DNA from: Maritimibacter sp.
GTDB lineage: Bacteria; Pseudomonadota; Alphaproteobacteria; Rhodobacterales; Rhodobacteraceae
Assembly (NCBI GenBank): GCA_017792445.1
Contig: CP051232.1
Location: 3,198,001 to 3,262,000, forward strand
DNA: 64,000 bases
Direction: 5' to 3'
The notes under the pieces were generated by a model. The model had not been told where the DNA came from. It searched no databases and was given only the letters and a program-made list of their open reading frames with translations. This document shows positions 36,278 through 46,465 of the stretch, in pieces. The translations under genes were made by a program, and so were the position numbers. Every line of letters starts with the position of its first letter. Position 1 is the stretch's first letter.

Positions 36278-36394
36278 GTGAACCAGTTCGCGCCTCTTCT
36301 GCCGCTTCTGGGGATGGCGGCGCTGTTCGTCACCGCCATCCGGCGGCGGCGGGAAAAGAAAAAGAGACTTGAGGGACGCAATGGTCGGACTTGA
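36278..36394 (+). CDS. Possible 38-residue single-helix protein
   Basis: Starts with GTG at 36278 and overlaps the nuoK start by 14 bp. The product has one hydrophobic helix ([18 protein letters not shown]) and a strongly basic tail ([16 protein letters not shown]), a typical small inner-membrane protein. A 16-codon ORF (36231-36281) precedes it. Too short for confident coding calls; the geometry between the preceding accessory gene and nuoK is the evidence. Confidence 0.38.
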   Translation: MNQFAPLLPLLGMAALFVTAIRRRREKKKRLEGRNGRT

Positions 36395-36686
36395 ACACTA
36401 CCTGGCGGTCGCCGCGGCACTGTTCGTCATCGGCATCTTCGGCATCTTCCTGAACCGGAAGAACGTGATCATCCTGCTGATGTCGCTGGAACTGATCCTG
36501 CTGTCGGTCAACATCAACTTCGTCGCCTTCTCGTCCTACCTGGGCGACCTGGTCGGGCAGGTGTTCACCCTGTTCGTGCTGACGGTCGCCGCGGCCGAGG
36601 CGGCGATCGGGCTGGCGATCCTGGTCTGCTTCTTCCGCAACCGGGGCACCATCGACGTCGAAGACGTCAACGTGATGAAAGGCTGA
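36381..36686 (+). CDS. nuoK: NADH-quinone oxidoreductase subunit K
   Basis: 101 residues, three transmembrane helices, MrpC-like. Two conserved membrane glutamates are in [18 protein letters not shown] and [15 protein letters not shown], both needed for proton translocation. GAGGGA upstream of the ATG. Confidence 0.98.
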   Translation: MVGLEHYLAVAAALFVIGIFGIFLNRKNVIILLMSLELILLSVNINFVAFSSYLGDLVGQVFTLFVLTVAAAEAAIGLAILVCFFRNRGTIDVEDVNVMKG

Positions 36687-36692
36687 TCCGCG

Positions 36693-38852
36693 ATGGAACC
36701 CATCATCCTGTTTGCTCCCCTGCTGGGCGCCATCATCTGCGGGTTCGGCTGGCGGCTGATCGGCGAATACGCCGCCCAGTGGACCGCGACCTTCCTGCTG
36801 TTCCTTGCCTGTATCCTGTCGTGGGCGGTGTTCCTGTCCTTCGACGGCGAGATGCGGCAGATCCCGATCTTCCGCTTCATCGAAAGCGGCACGCTGGCGG
36901 CGGAATGGGCGATCCGGCTGGACCGGCTGACCGCGATCATGCTGATCGTCGTCACCACGGTCTCGGCGCTGGTTCACCTGTATTCCTTCGGATACATGGC
37001 GCATGACGACAACTTCAAAGAGGGCGAAAGCTATCGCCCCCGGTTCTTCGCCTACCTGTCGTTCTTCACCTTCGCGATGCTGTCGCTGGTCACCGCCGAC
37101 AACCTGATCCAGATGTTCTTCGGCTGGGAAGGGGTGGGCGTCGCGTCCTACCTGCTGATCGGCTTCTACTTCCGCAAGCCGTCCGCCGGCGCCGCGGCGA
37201 TGAAAGCCTTCATCGTCAACCGCGTGGGCGACTTCGGCTTCCTGCTGGGCATCTTCGCGCTGTTCTTCCTGACCGACAGCGTCGACATGGACATCATCTT
37301 CGGCATGGCGCCCGAGCTGGCGCAGACCAACCTGTCGTTCCTGTGGACCGAGTGGAATGCCGCGAACCTTGTGGGCGTGCTGCTGTTCATCGGCGCGATG
37401 GGCAAGTCGGCGCAGCTGCTGTTGCACACGTGGCTGCCGGACGCGATGGAAGGCCCGACCCCGGTGTCGGCGCTGATCCATGCCGCGACCATGGTGACCG
37501 CCGGCGTGTTCCTTGTCTGCCGCATGTCGCCGCTGTACGAATTCGCCCCGGCCGCCACCGCCTTTATCGTCATGCTGGGCGCGACCACCGCCTTCTTCGC
37601 GGCGACGGTGGGTCTGGTGCAGAACGACATCAAGCGCGTCATCGCCTATTCGACCTGTTCGCAGCTGGGCTACATGTTCGTGGCGGCGGGCGTGGGTGTC
37701 TACTCGGCGGCGATGTTCCACCTGTTCACGCACGCCTTCTTCAAGGCGATGCTGTTCCTTGGCGCCGGCTCGGTCATCCACGCGATGCACCACGAGCAGG
37801 ACATGCGAAACTATGGCGGGCTTCGGAAGAAGATCCCTTACACCTACTATGCGATGCTGATCGGCACGCTGGCGATCACCGGGGTCGGCATCCCGCTGAC
37901 CCACATCGGTTTCGCCGGCTTCCTGTCGAAGGACGCGATCATCGAAAGCGCGTTCGGCGCGCATACCGGCGTTGGCACCTATGCCTTCTGGATGCTGGTC
38001 ATCGCGGCCATGTTCACCAGCTTCTACTCGTGGCGGCTGATTTTCCTGACCTTCTTCGGCACCCCGCGTGGCGACAAGCACACGCACGAGCATGCGCATG
38101 AAAGCCCGAAGGTCATGCTGATCCCGCTGGGCGTTCTGGCGCTTGGCGCGGTGTTCGCGGGGATGGTCTGGTACGGCCCGTTCTTCGGCGACCACGACCG
38201 GGTGAACCGCTTCTTCGGCATTCCGGCACATCACGAGGAAACCGTCGAGGGTCACGGCGAGGCCGCGGGTGAAGCCGCGGGCGATCACGCCGAAGCCGCC
38301 ACCGAGGGTGAGGGCGAGGGTCATGGCGCGGACGCCGTCGCGGCCGATCACGCCGAAGACCATGGCGAAGCGACCGGGGCCGAGGACGGACACGCCGTCG
38401 CGGGCGGCTGGACCGCTGGCGCGATCTACATGGGGCCGGACAATCACGTGATGGACGACGCGCACCACTCGCCCGCCTGGGTGAAGGTGTCGCCCTTCAT
38501 CGCGATGCTGATCGGCCTGTTCGTGGCGTGGCTGTTCTACATCCGCGACACGTCGCTGCCGAAGCGGCTGGCCGAGAACCAGCGCCCGCTGTACCTGTTC
38601 CTGCTGAACAAGTGGTACTTTGACGAGATCTACGATTTCGTCTTCGTGCGGCCGGCGAAGGCTTTGGGCAGCCTGCTGTGGAAACGCGGCGACCAGGGCA
38701 CGATCGACGGTGCGCTGAACGGGCTGGCGATGGGCGTTGTGCCGTTCTTCACCCGCCTCGCCGGGCGGGCGCAGTCCGGCTACATCTTTACATACGCTTT
38801 CACCATGGTGCTGGGGATCGTCATCTTCATCACCTGGATGGTGCTGAGCTGA
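36693..38852 (+). CDS. nuoL: NADH-quinone oxidoreductase subunit L
   Basis: 719-residue antiporter-like subunit (usual length about 610-700). The proton-channel Glu in the fifth helix ([18 protein letters not shown]), the Lys of the central axis ([21 protein letters not shown] with HTWL) and the lateral helix at the C-terminus are present. An unusual His/Glu/Ala/Gly-rich periplasmic or loop insertion lies at about 509-575 ([20 protein letters not shown] and following, ending before [16 protein letters not shown]). Confidence 0.97.
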   Translation: MEPIILFAPLLGAIICGFGWRLIGEYAAQWTATFLLFLACILSWAVFLSFDGEMRQIPIFRFIESGTLAAEWAIRLDRLTAIMLIVVTTVSALVHLYSFGYMAHDDNFKEGESYRPRFFAYLSFFTFAMLSLVTADNLIQMFFGWEGVGVASYLLIGFYFRKPSAGAAAMKAFIVNRVGDFGFLLGIFALFFLTDSVDMDIIFGMAPELAQTNLSFLWTEWNAANLVGVLLFIGAMGKSAQLLLHTWLPDAMEGPTPVSALIHAATMVTAGVFLVCRMSPLYEFAPAATAFIVMLGATTAFFAATVGLVQNDIKRVIAYSTCSQLGYMFVAAGVGVYSAAMFHLFTHAFFKAMLFLGAGSVIHAMHHEQDMRNYGGLRKKIPYTYYAMLIGTLAITGVGIPLTHIGFAGFLSKDAIIESAFGAHTGVGTYAFWMLVIAAMFTSFYSWRLIFLTFFGTPRGDKHTHEHAHESPKVMLIPLGVLALGAVFAGMVWYGPFFGDHDRVNRFFGIPAHHEETVEGHGEAAGEAAGDHAEAATEGEGEGHGADAVAADHAEDHGEATGAEDGHAVAGGWTAGAIYMGPDNHVMDDAHHSPAWVKVSPFIAMLIGLFVAWLFYIRDTSLPKRLAENQRPLYLFLLNKWYFDEIYDFVFVRPAKALGSLLWKRGDQGTIDGALNGLAMGVVPFFTRLAGRAQSGYIFTYAFTMVLGIVIFITWMVLS

Positions 38853-38866
38853 GCGGGGCCTGAGGT

Positions 38867-40435
38867 ATGGACAACCTTCTTTCCATGATCACCTTCATCC
38901 CGCTCCTCGGAGCGGCGATCCTTGCGCTGTTCCTGCGCGGAGAGGATGAAGCGGCGCAGAAGAACGCCAAGTGGCTGGCGCTGATCGCGACGTCGATCAC
39001 CTTCCTGATCTCGATCTTCCTGATCGCCCAGTTCGACCCGTCGGACACCGGCTTTCAGTTCGTCGAGGAACACGCCTGGCTGGTTGGCCTGACCTACAAG
39101 GTCGGCGTCGACGGGATCTCGGTGCTGTTCGTGATGCTCACGACCTTCCTGATGCCGCTGACGATCCTCGCCTGCTGGGGCGTCACGCACCGGGTGAAGG
39201 AATACATGATCGCCTTCCTCGTGCTGGAAACGCTGATGCTGGGCGTGTTCGTGGCGCTGGACCTGATCCTGTTCTACCTGTTCTTCGAAGGCGGCCTGAT
39301 CCCGATGTTCCTGATCATCGGCATCTGGGGCGGCAAGGAACGGATCTACGCGTCGTTCAAGTTCTTCCTCTATACCTTCTTCGGCTCGGTGCTGATGCTG
39401 GTGGCGATGATCGCGATGTATGTCGATGCGGGCACAACCGACATCCCGACGCTGCTGGCGCATAACTTCGGGTCCGACACGTTCAGCCTGCTGGGCATCC
39501 AGATCGTCGGCGGCATGCAGACGCTGCTGTGGGTCGCCTTCTTCGCCAGCTTCGCGGTGAAGATGCCGATGTGGCCGGTCCACACCTGGCTGCCGGACGC
39601 CCACGTGCAGGCGCCCACGGCGGGCTCGGTCGTGCTTGCGGCGATCCTGCTGAAGATGGGCGGCTATGGCTTCCTGCGGTTCAGCCTGCCGATGTTCCCG
39701 GTCGCCTCGGACCTGCTGGCGCCGCTGGTGCTGTGGCTGTCGGCCATCGCCATCGTCTACACCTCGCTGGTGGCACTGGCGCAACAGGACATGAAGAAGC
39801 TGATCGCCTATTCGTCGGTGGCCCACATGGGCTATGTCACCGCCGGGATCTTCGCGGCGAACCAGCAGGGCATCGACGGCGCGATCTTCCAGATGATCAG
39901 CCACGGCTTCGTGTCGGGCGCGCTGTTCCTGTGCGTCGGCGTGATCTATGACCGGATGCACACCCGCGACATCGACGCCTACGGCGGCCTTGTCACCCGG
40001 ATGCCGGCCTACGCGCTGATCTTCATGCTGTTCACCATGGCCAACGTCGGCCTGCCGGGCACCAGTGGTTTCGTCGGCGAATTCCTGACACTGATGGGCA
40101 TGTTCCAGGCCAACACCTGGGTCGCGGTCGTCGCCTGTACCGGCGTGATCCTGTCGGCGGGCTATGCGCTGTGGCTGTACCGCCGCGTCGTAATGGGCGA
40201 CCTGATCAAGGAAAGCCTGCGCTCGATCACCGACATGACCCGGCGTGAGAAGGTCATCTTCGCCCCGCTGGTGGCGATGACGCTGCTGCTGGGGGTCTAT
40301 CCCAGCCTTGTCACCGATATCATCGGCCCCTCGGTCGAGGCGCTGATTTCCGACAACCGCGACGCGGTTGCGGCATGGGATGGCGGCACGACCGCCGTCG
40401 CGGACAATACTGCCAACGTAGAAGCGGGGCACTAA
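38867..40435 (+). CDS. nuoM: NADH-quinone oxidoreductase subunit M
   Basis: 522-residue antiporter-like subunit with 14 helices. TM5 Glu in [18 protein letters not shown], channel Lys in [19 protein letters not shown], and the [10 protein letters not shown] region are conserved. Ends in a short Ala/Asp/Thr-rich tail. 14 bp after nuoL, 3 bp before nuoN. Confidence 0.98.
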   Translation: MDNLLSMITFIPLLGAAILALFLRGEDEAAQKNAKWLALIATSITFLISIFLIAQFDPSDTGFQFVEEHAWLVGLTYKVGVDGISVLFVMLTTFLMPLTILACWGVTHRVKEYMIAFLVLETLMLGVFVALDLILFYLFFEGGLIPMFLIIGIWGGKERIYASFKFFLYTFFGSVLMLVAMIAMYVDAGTTDIPTLLAHNFGSDTFSLLGIQIVGGMQTLLWVAFFASFAVKMPMWPVHTWLPDAHVQAPTAGSVVLAAILLKMGGYGFLRFSLPMFPVASDLLAPLVLWLSAIAIVYTSLVALAQQDMKKLIAYSSVAHMGYVTAGIFAANQQGIDGAIFQMISHGFVSGALFLCVGVIYDRMHTRDIDAYGGLVTRMPAYALIFMLFTMANVGLPGTSGFVGEFLTLMGMFQANTWVAVVACTGVILSAGYALWLYRRVVMGDLIKESLRSITDMTRREKVIFAPLVAMTLLLGVYPSLVTDIIGPSVEALISDNRDAVAAWDGGTTAVADNTANVEAGH

Positions 40436-40438
40436 ACC

Positions 40439-41878
40439 ATGACCTCTGCCGATTTCTCGATCCTTCTGCCCGAGATCATCCTGGCGATCTTCGCCATGGC
40501 CGCGCTGCTGTTCGCCGTCTATACGGGCAAGGACAAGACCGCGCCGATGATGGTCTGGGGCACCGCGGGCATCTTCCTGATCCTCGCGCTGTACATCGGA
40601 CTGAACGGCGAGGGCGCGAACGAGGCGTTCGGCGGCCTGTTCCGCGACGACGCCTTCGCGCGCTTCTCGAAGATCGTGATCCTGATCTCCGCCGCCGCCG
40701 TGCTGGTCATGAGCCAGGACTACATGCAGAAGCGCGACCTGTTGCGGTTCGAGTATCCGTTGCTGGTGGCGCTGGCCGTGGTCGGCATGTGCGTCATGGT
40801 CTCGGCCGGAGACCTGATCGTGCTGTACATGGGGCTGGAGCTGCAGTCGCTGGCGCTGTACGTCGTCGCCTCGCTGCGCCGCGACAGCGTCAAGTCGACC
40901 GAGGCGGGCCTGAAGTACTTCGTGCTGGGGGCGCTGTCCTCGGGCATGCTGCTGTACGGCGCCTCGCTGACCTATGGCTTCTCGGGCACCACCGAGTTCG
41001 CCGGCATCATCGAGGCCGCGTCCGAGGGTGACATGCCGCTGGGCCTGCTGTTCGGCCTTGTGTTCCTGATCTCGGGCCTCGCGTTCAAGGTCTCGGCGGT
41101 GCCGTTCCACATGTGGACCCCGGACGTGTACGAGGGCGCGCCGACCCCGATCACGGCCTTCTTCGCGACCGCGCCCAAGATGGCCGCGATGGCGCTGTTC
41201 GCCCGCCTGATGCACGACGCCTTCGGCGCGGCGCCGGGCGACTGGGGGCAGATCGTGGCCCTGCTTGCGGTAGCGTCGATGTTCCTTGGCTCGGTGGCGG
41301 CGATCGGCCAGCGCGACATCAAGCGGCTGATGGCCTATTCGTCGATCACTCACATGGGCTTTGCGCTGATCGGCCTTGCCTCGGGCACCGAGTTCGGCGT
41401 GCAGGCGATGCTGGTCTACATGGCGATCTACATCACCATGAACGTCGGCACCTTCGCCTTCATCCTGTCGATGCAGCGCGATGGCCGCGTGGTCACCGAC
41501 ATCACCGCGCTGAACATGTACTCGAAACGCGAGCCGCTGAAGGCGCTGGCGATGCTGATCCTGCTGTTCTCGATGGCCGGTGTGCCGCCGCTGGTGGGTT
41601 TCTTCGGGAAGTTCTACGTGCTGCGCGCCGCGGTCGACGCGAACATGGCGTGGCTGGCGGTGGCGGGCGTGATCGCCTCGGTCATCGGCGCGTTCTACTA
41701 CCTGCGGATCGTGTACTACATGTACTTCGGCGAAGAGGGCGAGGCGCTGGACGGCGCGATGCCAGCACCGCAATGGGCGCTTCTGATGGTCGCGGCGGCA
41801 GTGATGCTGCTGGGGGTGGTGAACCTCTTCGGCATCGAAGGCCCGGCAGCGGCAGCGGCGGCGGCCCTTGTCCACTGA
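40439..41878 (+). CDS. nuoN: NADH-quinone oxidoreductase subunit N
   Basis: 479-residue antiporter-like subunit. [16 protein letters not shown] contains the TM5 Glu, [20 protein letters not shown] the channel Lys, and [17 protein letters not shown] the central region. Last subunit gene of the operon; overlaps birA by 11 bp. Confidence 0.98.
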   Translation: MTSADFSILLPEIILAIFAMAALLFAVYTGKDKTAPMMVWGTAGIFLILALYIGLNGEGANEAFGGLFRDDAFARFSKIVILISAAAVLVMSQDYMQKRDLLRFEYPLLVALAVVGMCVMVSAGDLIVLYMGLELQSLALYVVASLRRDSVKSTEAGLKYFVLGALSSGMLLYGASLTYGFSGTTEFAGIIEAASEGDMPLGLLFGLVFLISGLAFKVSAVPFHMWTPDVYEGAPTPITAFFATAPKMAAMALFARLMHDAFGAAPGDWGQIVALLAVASMFLGSVAAIGQRDIKRLMAYSSITHMGFALIGLASGTEFGVQAMLVYMAIYITMNVGTFAFILSMQRDGRVVTDITALNMYSKREPLKALAMLILLFSMAGVPPLVGFFGKFYVLRAAVDANMAWLAVAGVIASVIGAFYYLRIVYYMYFGEEGEALDGAMPAPQWALLMVAAAVMLLGVVNLFGIEGPAAAAAAALVH

Positions 41879-42635
41879 TCCCACGACCGTCGGGGCGGGC
41901 GGCGCCTGGCCCGACGGATACGACCGAGTGCTGCTGGAAGAAACCGACAGCACCATGGCCGAGGCGCGGCGACGCGCGCCCGAGCTTGGCGGACCACTCT
42001 GGATCCTGGCGCGGCATCAGACCGCGGGGCATGGCCGGCGCGGACGCGCTTGGCAGCATCCCCCCGGCAACTTCGCGGCGACGCTGGTGCTGCCCGGCGC
42101 GGGCGATCCCGCACAGGCCGCGCTGCGGTCTTTCACCACATCGCTGGCCCTGTACGACGCCTTCGTCGCCCGCTGCGGCACGCGGGGGCAGTTCGCGCTG
42201 AAGTGGCCCAACGACGTGCTGCTGAACGGCGGCAAGGTCGCGGGCATCCTTTTGGAGGCGCTGCCCGGCGGCACCCTGTCCATCGGCATCGGCGTGAACC
42301 TGTCGCAGGCGCCGGGCGCGGACACGGTGGAACCGGGCGCGACGCCGCCCGTGAGCCTTGCGCAGGAATGCGACGCGCTGGTGCCGCCGCACAGCTTCCT
42401 CGACACGCTCGCCCCGGCCTTCGCCACGTGGGAACAGCGGTTCCTTACCTATGGCTTCGGTCCGGTCCGCACCGCGTGGCTCGACCGGGCGGCGCGGCTG
42501 GGCGACACGGTCACCGCCCGCCTGCCCAACGAAGAGGTGACGGGGCGGTTTCTAAGCATCGACGACGCGGGGCACCTTGTCCTGCAAACCCCTGCCGGGC
42601 CGCGAACGATCCCGGCGGCGGACGTTTATTTCTAG
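41868..42635 (+). CDS. birA: Biotin--[acetyl-CoA-carboxylase] ligase
   Basis: 255 residues, monofunctional: the N-terminal DNA-binding domain of E. coli BirA is missing. Catalytic motifs [28 protein letters not shown] (biotinyl-AMP loop GRRGR) and [20 protein letters not shown] are intact, with a C-terminal SH3-like cap. Starts at a TTG overlapping nuoN; no ATG precedes the biotin-binding motif. The nuoN-birA-coaX-rnj order is conserved in alphaproteobacteria. Confidence 0.93.
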   Translation: MSTDPTTVGAGGAWPDGYDRVLLEETDSTMAEARRRAPELGGPLWILARHQTAGHGRRGRAWQHPPGNFAATLVLPGAGDPAQAALRSFTTSLALYDAFVARCGTRGQFALKWPNDVLLNGGKVAGILLEALPGGTLSIGIGVNLSQAPGADTVEPGATPPVSLAQECDALVPPHSFLDTLAPAFATWEQRFLTYGFGPVRTAWLDRAARLGDTVTARLPNEEVTGRFLSIDDAGHLVLQTPAGPRTIPAADVYF

Positions 42636-42645
42636 GGAGGCGGCC

Positions 42646-43419
42646 ATGCTTCTGTGCATCGACTGCGGCAACACCAACACGGTCTTCTCGGTCTGGAACG
42701 GCAGCGAGTTCGTCGCGACCTTCCGCACCGCGACCGAGCATCAGCGCACCGCCGACCAGTACTGGGTCTGGTTCAGTCAACTGATGGAACATCGGGGCGT
42801 TCCGATCCAGATCGGCGATGTCATCGTGTCCTCGACCGTGCCGCGCGTTGTGTTCAACCTGCGCGTCCTGTGCGATCGCTATTTCGACACGCGGCCCTAT
42901 GTGGTGGGCAAGCCCGACTGTCTGCTGCCGGTGCAGCCCCGCGTCGACGCGGGCACGCAGGTAGGGCCGGACCGGCTGGTGAACACGGCCGGCGCGTTCG
43001 ACCGGCACGGCGGCGATATCATCGTCGTGGATTTCGGCACCGCCACCACCTTCGACGTGGTCGCCCATGACGGCGCCTATGTGGGCGGCGTGATCGCGCC
43101 CGGCGTGAACCTGTCGCTGGAGGCGCTGCACATGGCGGCGGCGGCGCTGCCGCATGTCGACGTGACCCGGCCGCAGAAGGTGATCGGCACCAACACGGTC
43201 GCCTGTATGCAGACCGGCGTGTTCTGGGGCTATATCGGTCTGGTCCGCGAGATTACGGCGCGGATCAAGGGCGAATACGACCGCGACATGCGCGTCGTCG
43301 GCACGGGGGGGCTTGCGCCCCTGTTCGCAAGCGGCGAAGTGCTGTTCGACGATATTGAAGACGATTTGACGATGCATGGCCTGACGGTGATCCATCGCTA
43401 CAACAAGGAAAACGCATGA
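42646..43419 (+). CDS. coaX: Type III pantothenate kinase
   Basis: 257 residues. CIDCGNTNTVFSVWNG is the ATP-phosphate motif, QVGPDRLVNTAGAF the pantothenate loop (GxDR), and DFGTATTFDVV motif 3. Phosphorylates pantothenate, the first step of coenzyme A synthesis; the type III enzyme needs a monovalent cation. ATG at 42646 with GGGAGG upstream. Stop overlaps rnj by 4 bp. Confidence 0.95.
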   Translation: MLLCIDCGNTNTVFSVWNGSEFVATFRTATEHQRTADQYWVWFSQLMEHRGVPIQIGDVIVSSTVPRVVFNLRVLCDRYFDTRPYVVGKPDCLLPVQPRVDAGTQVGPDRLVNTAGAFDRHGGDIIVVDFGTATTFDVVAHDGAYVGGVIAPGVNLSLEALHMAAAALPHVDVTRPQKVIGTNTVACMQTGVFWGYIGLVREITARIKGEYDRDMRVVGTGGLAPLFASGEVLFDDIEDDLTMHGLTVIHRYNKENA

Positions 43420-45080
43420 GCCAAAGCCGGCTGATCTATCTTCCCCTCGGCGGCGCCGGCGAGATCGGGATGAACACCTATGTCTACGGCGTCGGACCGG
43501 AGGATGACGAACGGCTGATCGTCGTCGACCTCGGCGTGACCTTCCCGGACATGGACACGACCCCCGGCGTCGATCTGATCATGGCCGATGTCGACTGGCT
43601 GCAGGAACGCGCCGACCGGGTCGAGGCGATCTTCATCACCCACGCGCACGAGGACCACATCGGCGCCTTGGCGATGCTGCTGCCGATGATTGACGCGCCC
43701 GTCTACGCGCGCGCCTTCACGGCGCATCTGGGGCGGATGAAGCTGGAAGAGGCGGGGATCGACCCCGAGAAGGTGACCACCGTGTCGCCGTGGCCCGAGA
43801 CCGTGACGGCCGGGCCCTTCACCGTGGGCTTCGCGCCGATCTCGCACTCGATCCCCGAAAGTTCGGGGCTGGTGATCGACACGCCGCATGGCCGCGTCGT
43901 CCACACCGGCGACTTCAAGCTGGACCGCGCGCCCGGTGTGGGCGAGCCGTTCGACGACGATATGTGGGCCGACATCGCGAAGGACGGGGTGCAGGCTCTG
44001 GTCTGCGATTCCACCAACGTGTTCAGCCCGAACCCCGGCCGGTCGGAATCCGATCTGCCCGACGCGATCCGTGACCTTGTCGCGGCGGCGCCGGGCATGG
44101 TCGCCGCCACCACCTTCGCCAGCAACATCGCCCGCCTGAAGACGCTGGCAGAAGCGGGGCAGGCGGCGGGCCGGTCCATCGTGCTGCTGGGCCGCGCCAT
44201 GCGGCGCATGGTGACGGCGGGTGTGGAAACCGGTGTGCTGACGAACTTCCCTTCGGTGGTCAGCCCAGAGGATGCCGCCTCGATCCCGCGCGAGAACCTG
44301 ATGCTGCTGACCTCGGGCAGCCAGGGCGAGCACCGCGCCGCCTCGGCGCAGTTGTCGCGGGGCAAGTACCTGGGGCTGGAGTTGAAGGAAGGCGACACCT
44401 TCCTGTTCTCGTCCAAGGTCATCCCCGGCAACGAGCGCAGCGTGTCGAAGATCGTCAATGCCTTCAGCGAGATGGGGGTGGAGGTGGTCGACGACAGCGG
44501 CGGCCTGTATCACGTGTCGGGCCACGCGAACCGGCCCGACCTTGCCTTTGTTCACCGCCTGATCAAGCCGAAGATGCTTGTGCCGATGCACGGCGAACAC
44601 CGCCACCTGCGCGCCCACGTGGCGCTGGGGGAAGAGTCGGGGTTGCCGGGTGTCATCGCGCCGAACGGCACGATGGTGGACCTGACCGGCGACGCGCCGA
44701 AGATCGCGGGCTATGTCGAAACGGGCCGCACCTACAAGGACGGCATCGTGCTGATCGGCGCGCTGGACGGCATCATCCGCGACCGCATCCGCATGGCTTT
44801 GAACGGGCACGTGACGGTGACCGCGATCCTCGAGGATGACGAGCCGATCGGCGAGCCGTGGTGCGAGGTCATGGGCCTGCCGGAAACGGGCATCAGCCGC
44901 GCGCCGCTGGTCGACGTGATGGAAGAGGACCTGAGCCAGTTCCTGAACCGCGCCGACGCTAAGACCCTGCGCAACGACGAGAAGCTGGACGAGGCGATGC
45001 GCCGGATCGTGCGCAAGACCGCCTCTGACGAGATCGGCAAAAAGCCAGAGGTCACCATCGTGATCAGCCGGATCTCGTAA
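43416..45080 (+). CDS. rnj: Ribonuclease J
   Basis: 554-residue beta-CASP metallo-beta-lactamase RNase. Zinc-binding motif THAHEDHIGA (His76, His78, Asp80, His81), DSTNVFSPNPG, LLTSGSQGE and the late MHGEHRHL region are present. 5'-to-3' exo- and endonuclease of mRNA decay and rRNA maturation. ATG overlaps coaX. A GGCGGGGG / CTCCCGCC stem-loop just after the stop may end the operon. Confidence 0.95.
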   Translation: MSQSRLIYLPLGGAGEIGMNTYVYGVGPEDDERLIVVDLGVTFPDMDTTPGVDLIMADVDWLQERADRVEAIFITHAHEDHIGALAMLLPMIDAPVYARAFTAHLGRMKLEEAGIDPEKVTTVSPWPETVTAGPFTVGFAPISHSIPESSGLVIDTPHGRVVHTGDFKLDRAPGVGEPFDDDMWADIAKDGVQALVCDSTNVFSPNPGRSESDLPDAIRDLVAAAPGMVAATTFASNIARLKTLAEAGQAAGRSIVLLGRAMRRMVTAGVETGVLTNFPSVVSPEDAASIPRENLMLLTSGSQGEHRAASAQLSRGKYLGLELKEGDTFLFSSKVIPGNERSVSKIVNAFSEMGVEVVDDSGGLYHVSGHANRPDLAFVHRLIKPKMLVPMHGEHRHLRAHVALGEESGLPGVIAPNGTMVDLTGDAPKIAGYVETGRTYKDGIVLIGALDGIIRDRIRMALNGHVTVTAILEDDEPIGEPWCEVMGLPETGISRAPLVDVMEEDLSQFLNRADAKTLRNDEKLDEAMRRIVRKTASDEIGKKPEVTIVISRIS

Positions 45081-45155
45081 CGGAAAATCCGTGCGGCGGG
45101 GGTGACAGACGCTCCCGCCAGCCTACCTGTCCCGCAACATGACAGGAGGACAATC

Positions 45156-45575
45156 ATGATCCACAAGAGCGGTTCCGCGAAATGGTCCGGCGGTCTGAAG
45201 GACGGCAAGGGCTTCGTTTCCACTGAAACCGGTGTGCTGAGCGATCAGCCCTACGGGTTCAACACGCGGTTCGAGGACGGCAAGGGCACCAACCCCGAAG
45301 AGCTTCTGGGCGCGGCCCATGCGGCCTGTTTCTCGATGGCGCTGTCCAACATCCTTGGCGACTACGACATGGTGGCCGACAGCATCGAAACGACCGCGAA
45401 GGTCACGCTGGATCCTGGCAGCCTGACGATCACCAAGGTGCATCTGGACCTCACCGCCAAGATCCCCGGCGGCGATGACGCCAAGTTCCAGGAAGCGGCG
45501 GGCAAGGCCAAGGAAGGCTGCCCGGTGTCGAAGCTGTTCAACGCCGAGATCACGCTGGACGCCAAGCTGGCCTGA
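45156..45575 (+). CDS. OsmC-family peroxidase-like protein
   Basis: 139 residues, OsmC type. The two redox cysteines are in AAHAACFSMALSNIL and AKEGCPVSKLFNAEI; catalytic Arg in NTRFEDGKGTNPEELLGAA. Reduces organic hydroperoxides. GACAGGAGG upstream of the ATG at 45156. Followed by a long 3' region with a strong terminator at 45740. Confidence 0.92.
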   Translation: MIHKSGSAKWSGGLKDGKGFVSTETGVLSDQPYGFNTRFEDGKGTNPEELLGAAHAACFSMALSNILGDYDMVADSIETTAKVTLDPGSLTITKVHLDLTAKIPGGDDAKFQEAAGKAKEGCPVSKLFNAEITLDAKLA

Positions 45576-45739
45576 ACGGACACGCCGGTCGGGAAAGTGA
45601 TCCGGATCGGCGCCTGTTCCGTAACGTAAGCAAAGGTTCGTACGAGTTCCAAGGCGAGACCGGCCAAGACCGGTCCGTGCTTGCAGGTTTTGTGCGAGTC
45701 CGGCGCGCTGGTTGGCACGCCGTTCAAGAGTACCAGTTG

Positions 45740-45772
45740 GGTCGGCGCCTCCACAGGGCGTCGGCCTTTTTT
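45740..45772 (+). terminator. Intrinsic terminator
   Basis: Ten-base-pair stem GGTCGGCGCC / GGCGTCGGCC with two G-U pairs, loop around CCACAG, then TTTTTT. On the plus strand, serving osmC or an sRNA. Confidence 0.8.
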
Positions 45773-45830
45773 GTGTTCGGGGTTTGGCGTGTGACCGGCG
45801 CTGTCCCTGCCACTGGCAGCAGGTAAGGAA

Positions 45831-45887
45831 GGCGCGCCGCAGCGGGCCCGTCCGATAGGGGATGAGGCAGGGCCGCTGCGGCGCGCC
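45831..45887. repeat. Perfect 15-bp inverted repeat
   Basis: GGCGCGCCGCAGCGG at 45831-45845 and its exact reverse complement at 45873-45887, 27-bp loop. Between convergent osmC and the PilZ-like gene; possibly terminates transcription from the minus strand. Confidence 0.7.
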
Positions 45888-46028
45888 CGCCGGTCCGGGG
45901 CGGGCGGGGCGTCCGGGCGGGGTCCGCTGGGTGGTCGGAGTCCCCCGGCCCGTCGGTGACGCCGGTTGCATGTTGAAAGCGGCCTTCTGTCCGCGCGCCC
46001 GCCACGGGGCATTCGGTGGATTGGCGCG

Positions 46029-46349
46029 TCAGTCCCGCGCGCCGACCCTGATCCCGCGGCTGGCAAAGAACGCTTCAAGCCGCGGTCTGGCATCATGTTC
46101 ACGGGCGAAAGAGACGCCAAGGCGGTTGTCCTTCCGCCAGCGGAACAGAACGTCGAGCGTGCCAAGATCTTCGATGGTCAGGAACAGCACGCCCCTTGGC
46201 AGGAATTCCGGCGTATCCGGCGCCTCAAGGCAGGCGCCGCCATAGGACAGGTCGGTGACGATGGCGTCATAGCCGTCGCTGCCGGTGTCCAGCCGGGCCT
46301 TTATCCCGAGCGGGACACGCTGGTCATCCATGAAGTCGCCTAGTTCCAT
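46029..46349 (-). CDS. PilZ-domain-like protein
   Basis: 106 residues. DAIVTDLSYGGACLEAPD has the DxSxxG motif of PilZ, followed by GVLFLTIEDLGTLDVLFRWRKDN and LGVSFA. The N-terminal RxxxR motif that binds c-di-GMP is not evident (only RVPLGIKAR), so binding is uncertain. May start at M7. Convergent with osmC, 116 bp downstream of rhlE. Confidence 0.7.
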   Translation of the reverse strand: MELGDFMDDQRVPLGIKARLDTGSDGYDAIVTDLSYGGACLEAPDTPEFLPRGVLFLTIEDLGTLDVLFRWRKDNRLGVSFAREHDARPRLEAFFASRGIRVGARD

Positions 46350-46419
46350 CCCTTTGCCGCATCCTGAGGCCCGGTTCGGGCCGGTTCTAGCGGGGCAATG
46401 GTGAAGGAAAGGTTAAGAC

Positions 46420-46447
46420 CGACCGCATTTCAAGACGAATGCGGCCG
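46420..46447 (-). terminator. Stem-loop downstream of the helicase gene
   Basis: CGACCGCATT / AATGCGGCCG, 10 bp with one mismatch, 8-nt loop, 19 bp past the rhlE stop on the minus strand. The U-run is weak (TCTTAACCTTT). Confidence 0.4.
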
Positions 46448-46465
46448 ATCTTCCGGTGCGGCGCG

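Larger units (their letters stand above)
45576..46028. other. 453-bp intergenic region with two hairpins, no gene
   Basis: No ORF of coding character. It contains an intrinsic terminator (45740-45772) 165 bp beyond osmC and a perfect 15-bp inverted repeat (45831-45887). The first 165 bp have no clear promoter but could be a long 3' UTR or encode an sRNA ending at the terminator. Confidence 0.6.

Noticed and set aside
38780-41956. Minus-strand open frame of about 1,050 codons opposite nuoL, nuoM and nuoN
   Set aside because: Low-complexity His/Arg/Asp/Gln product, fully antisense to well-conserved genes; a GC-codon artefact.
45620-45680. tRNA-like GGTTCG...GTTCC sequence
   Set aside because: No acceptor stem, anticodon arm or CCA; it is part of a GC-rich 3' region.
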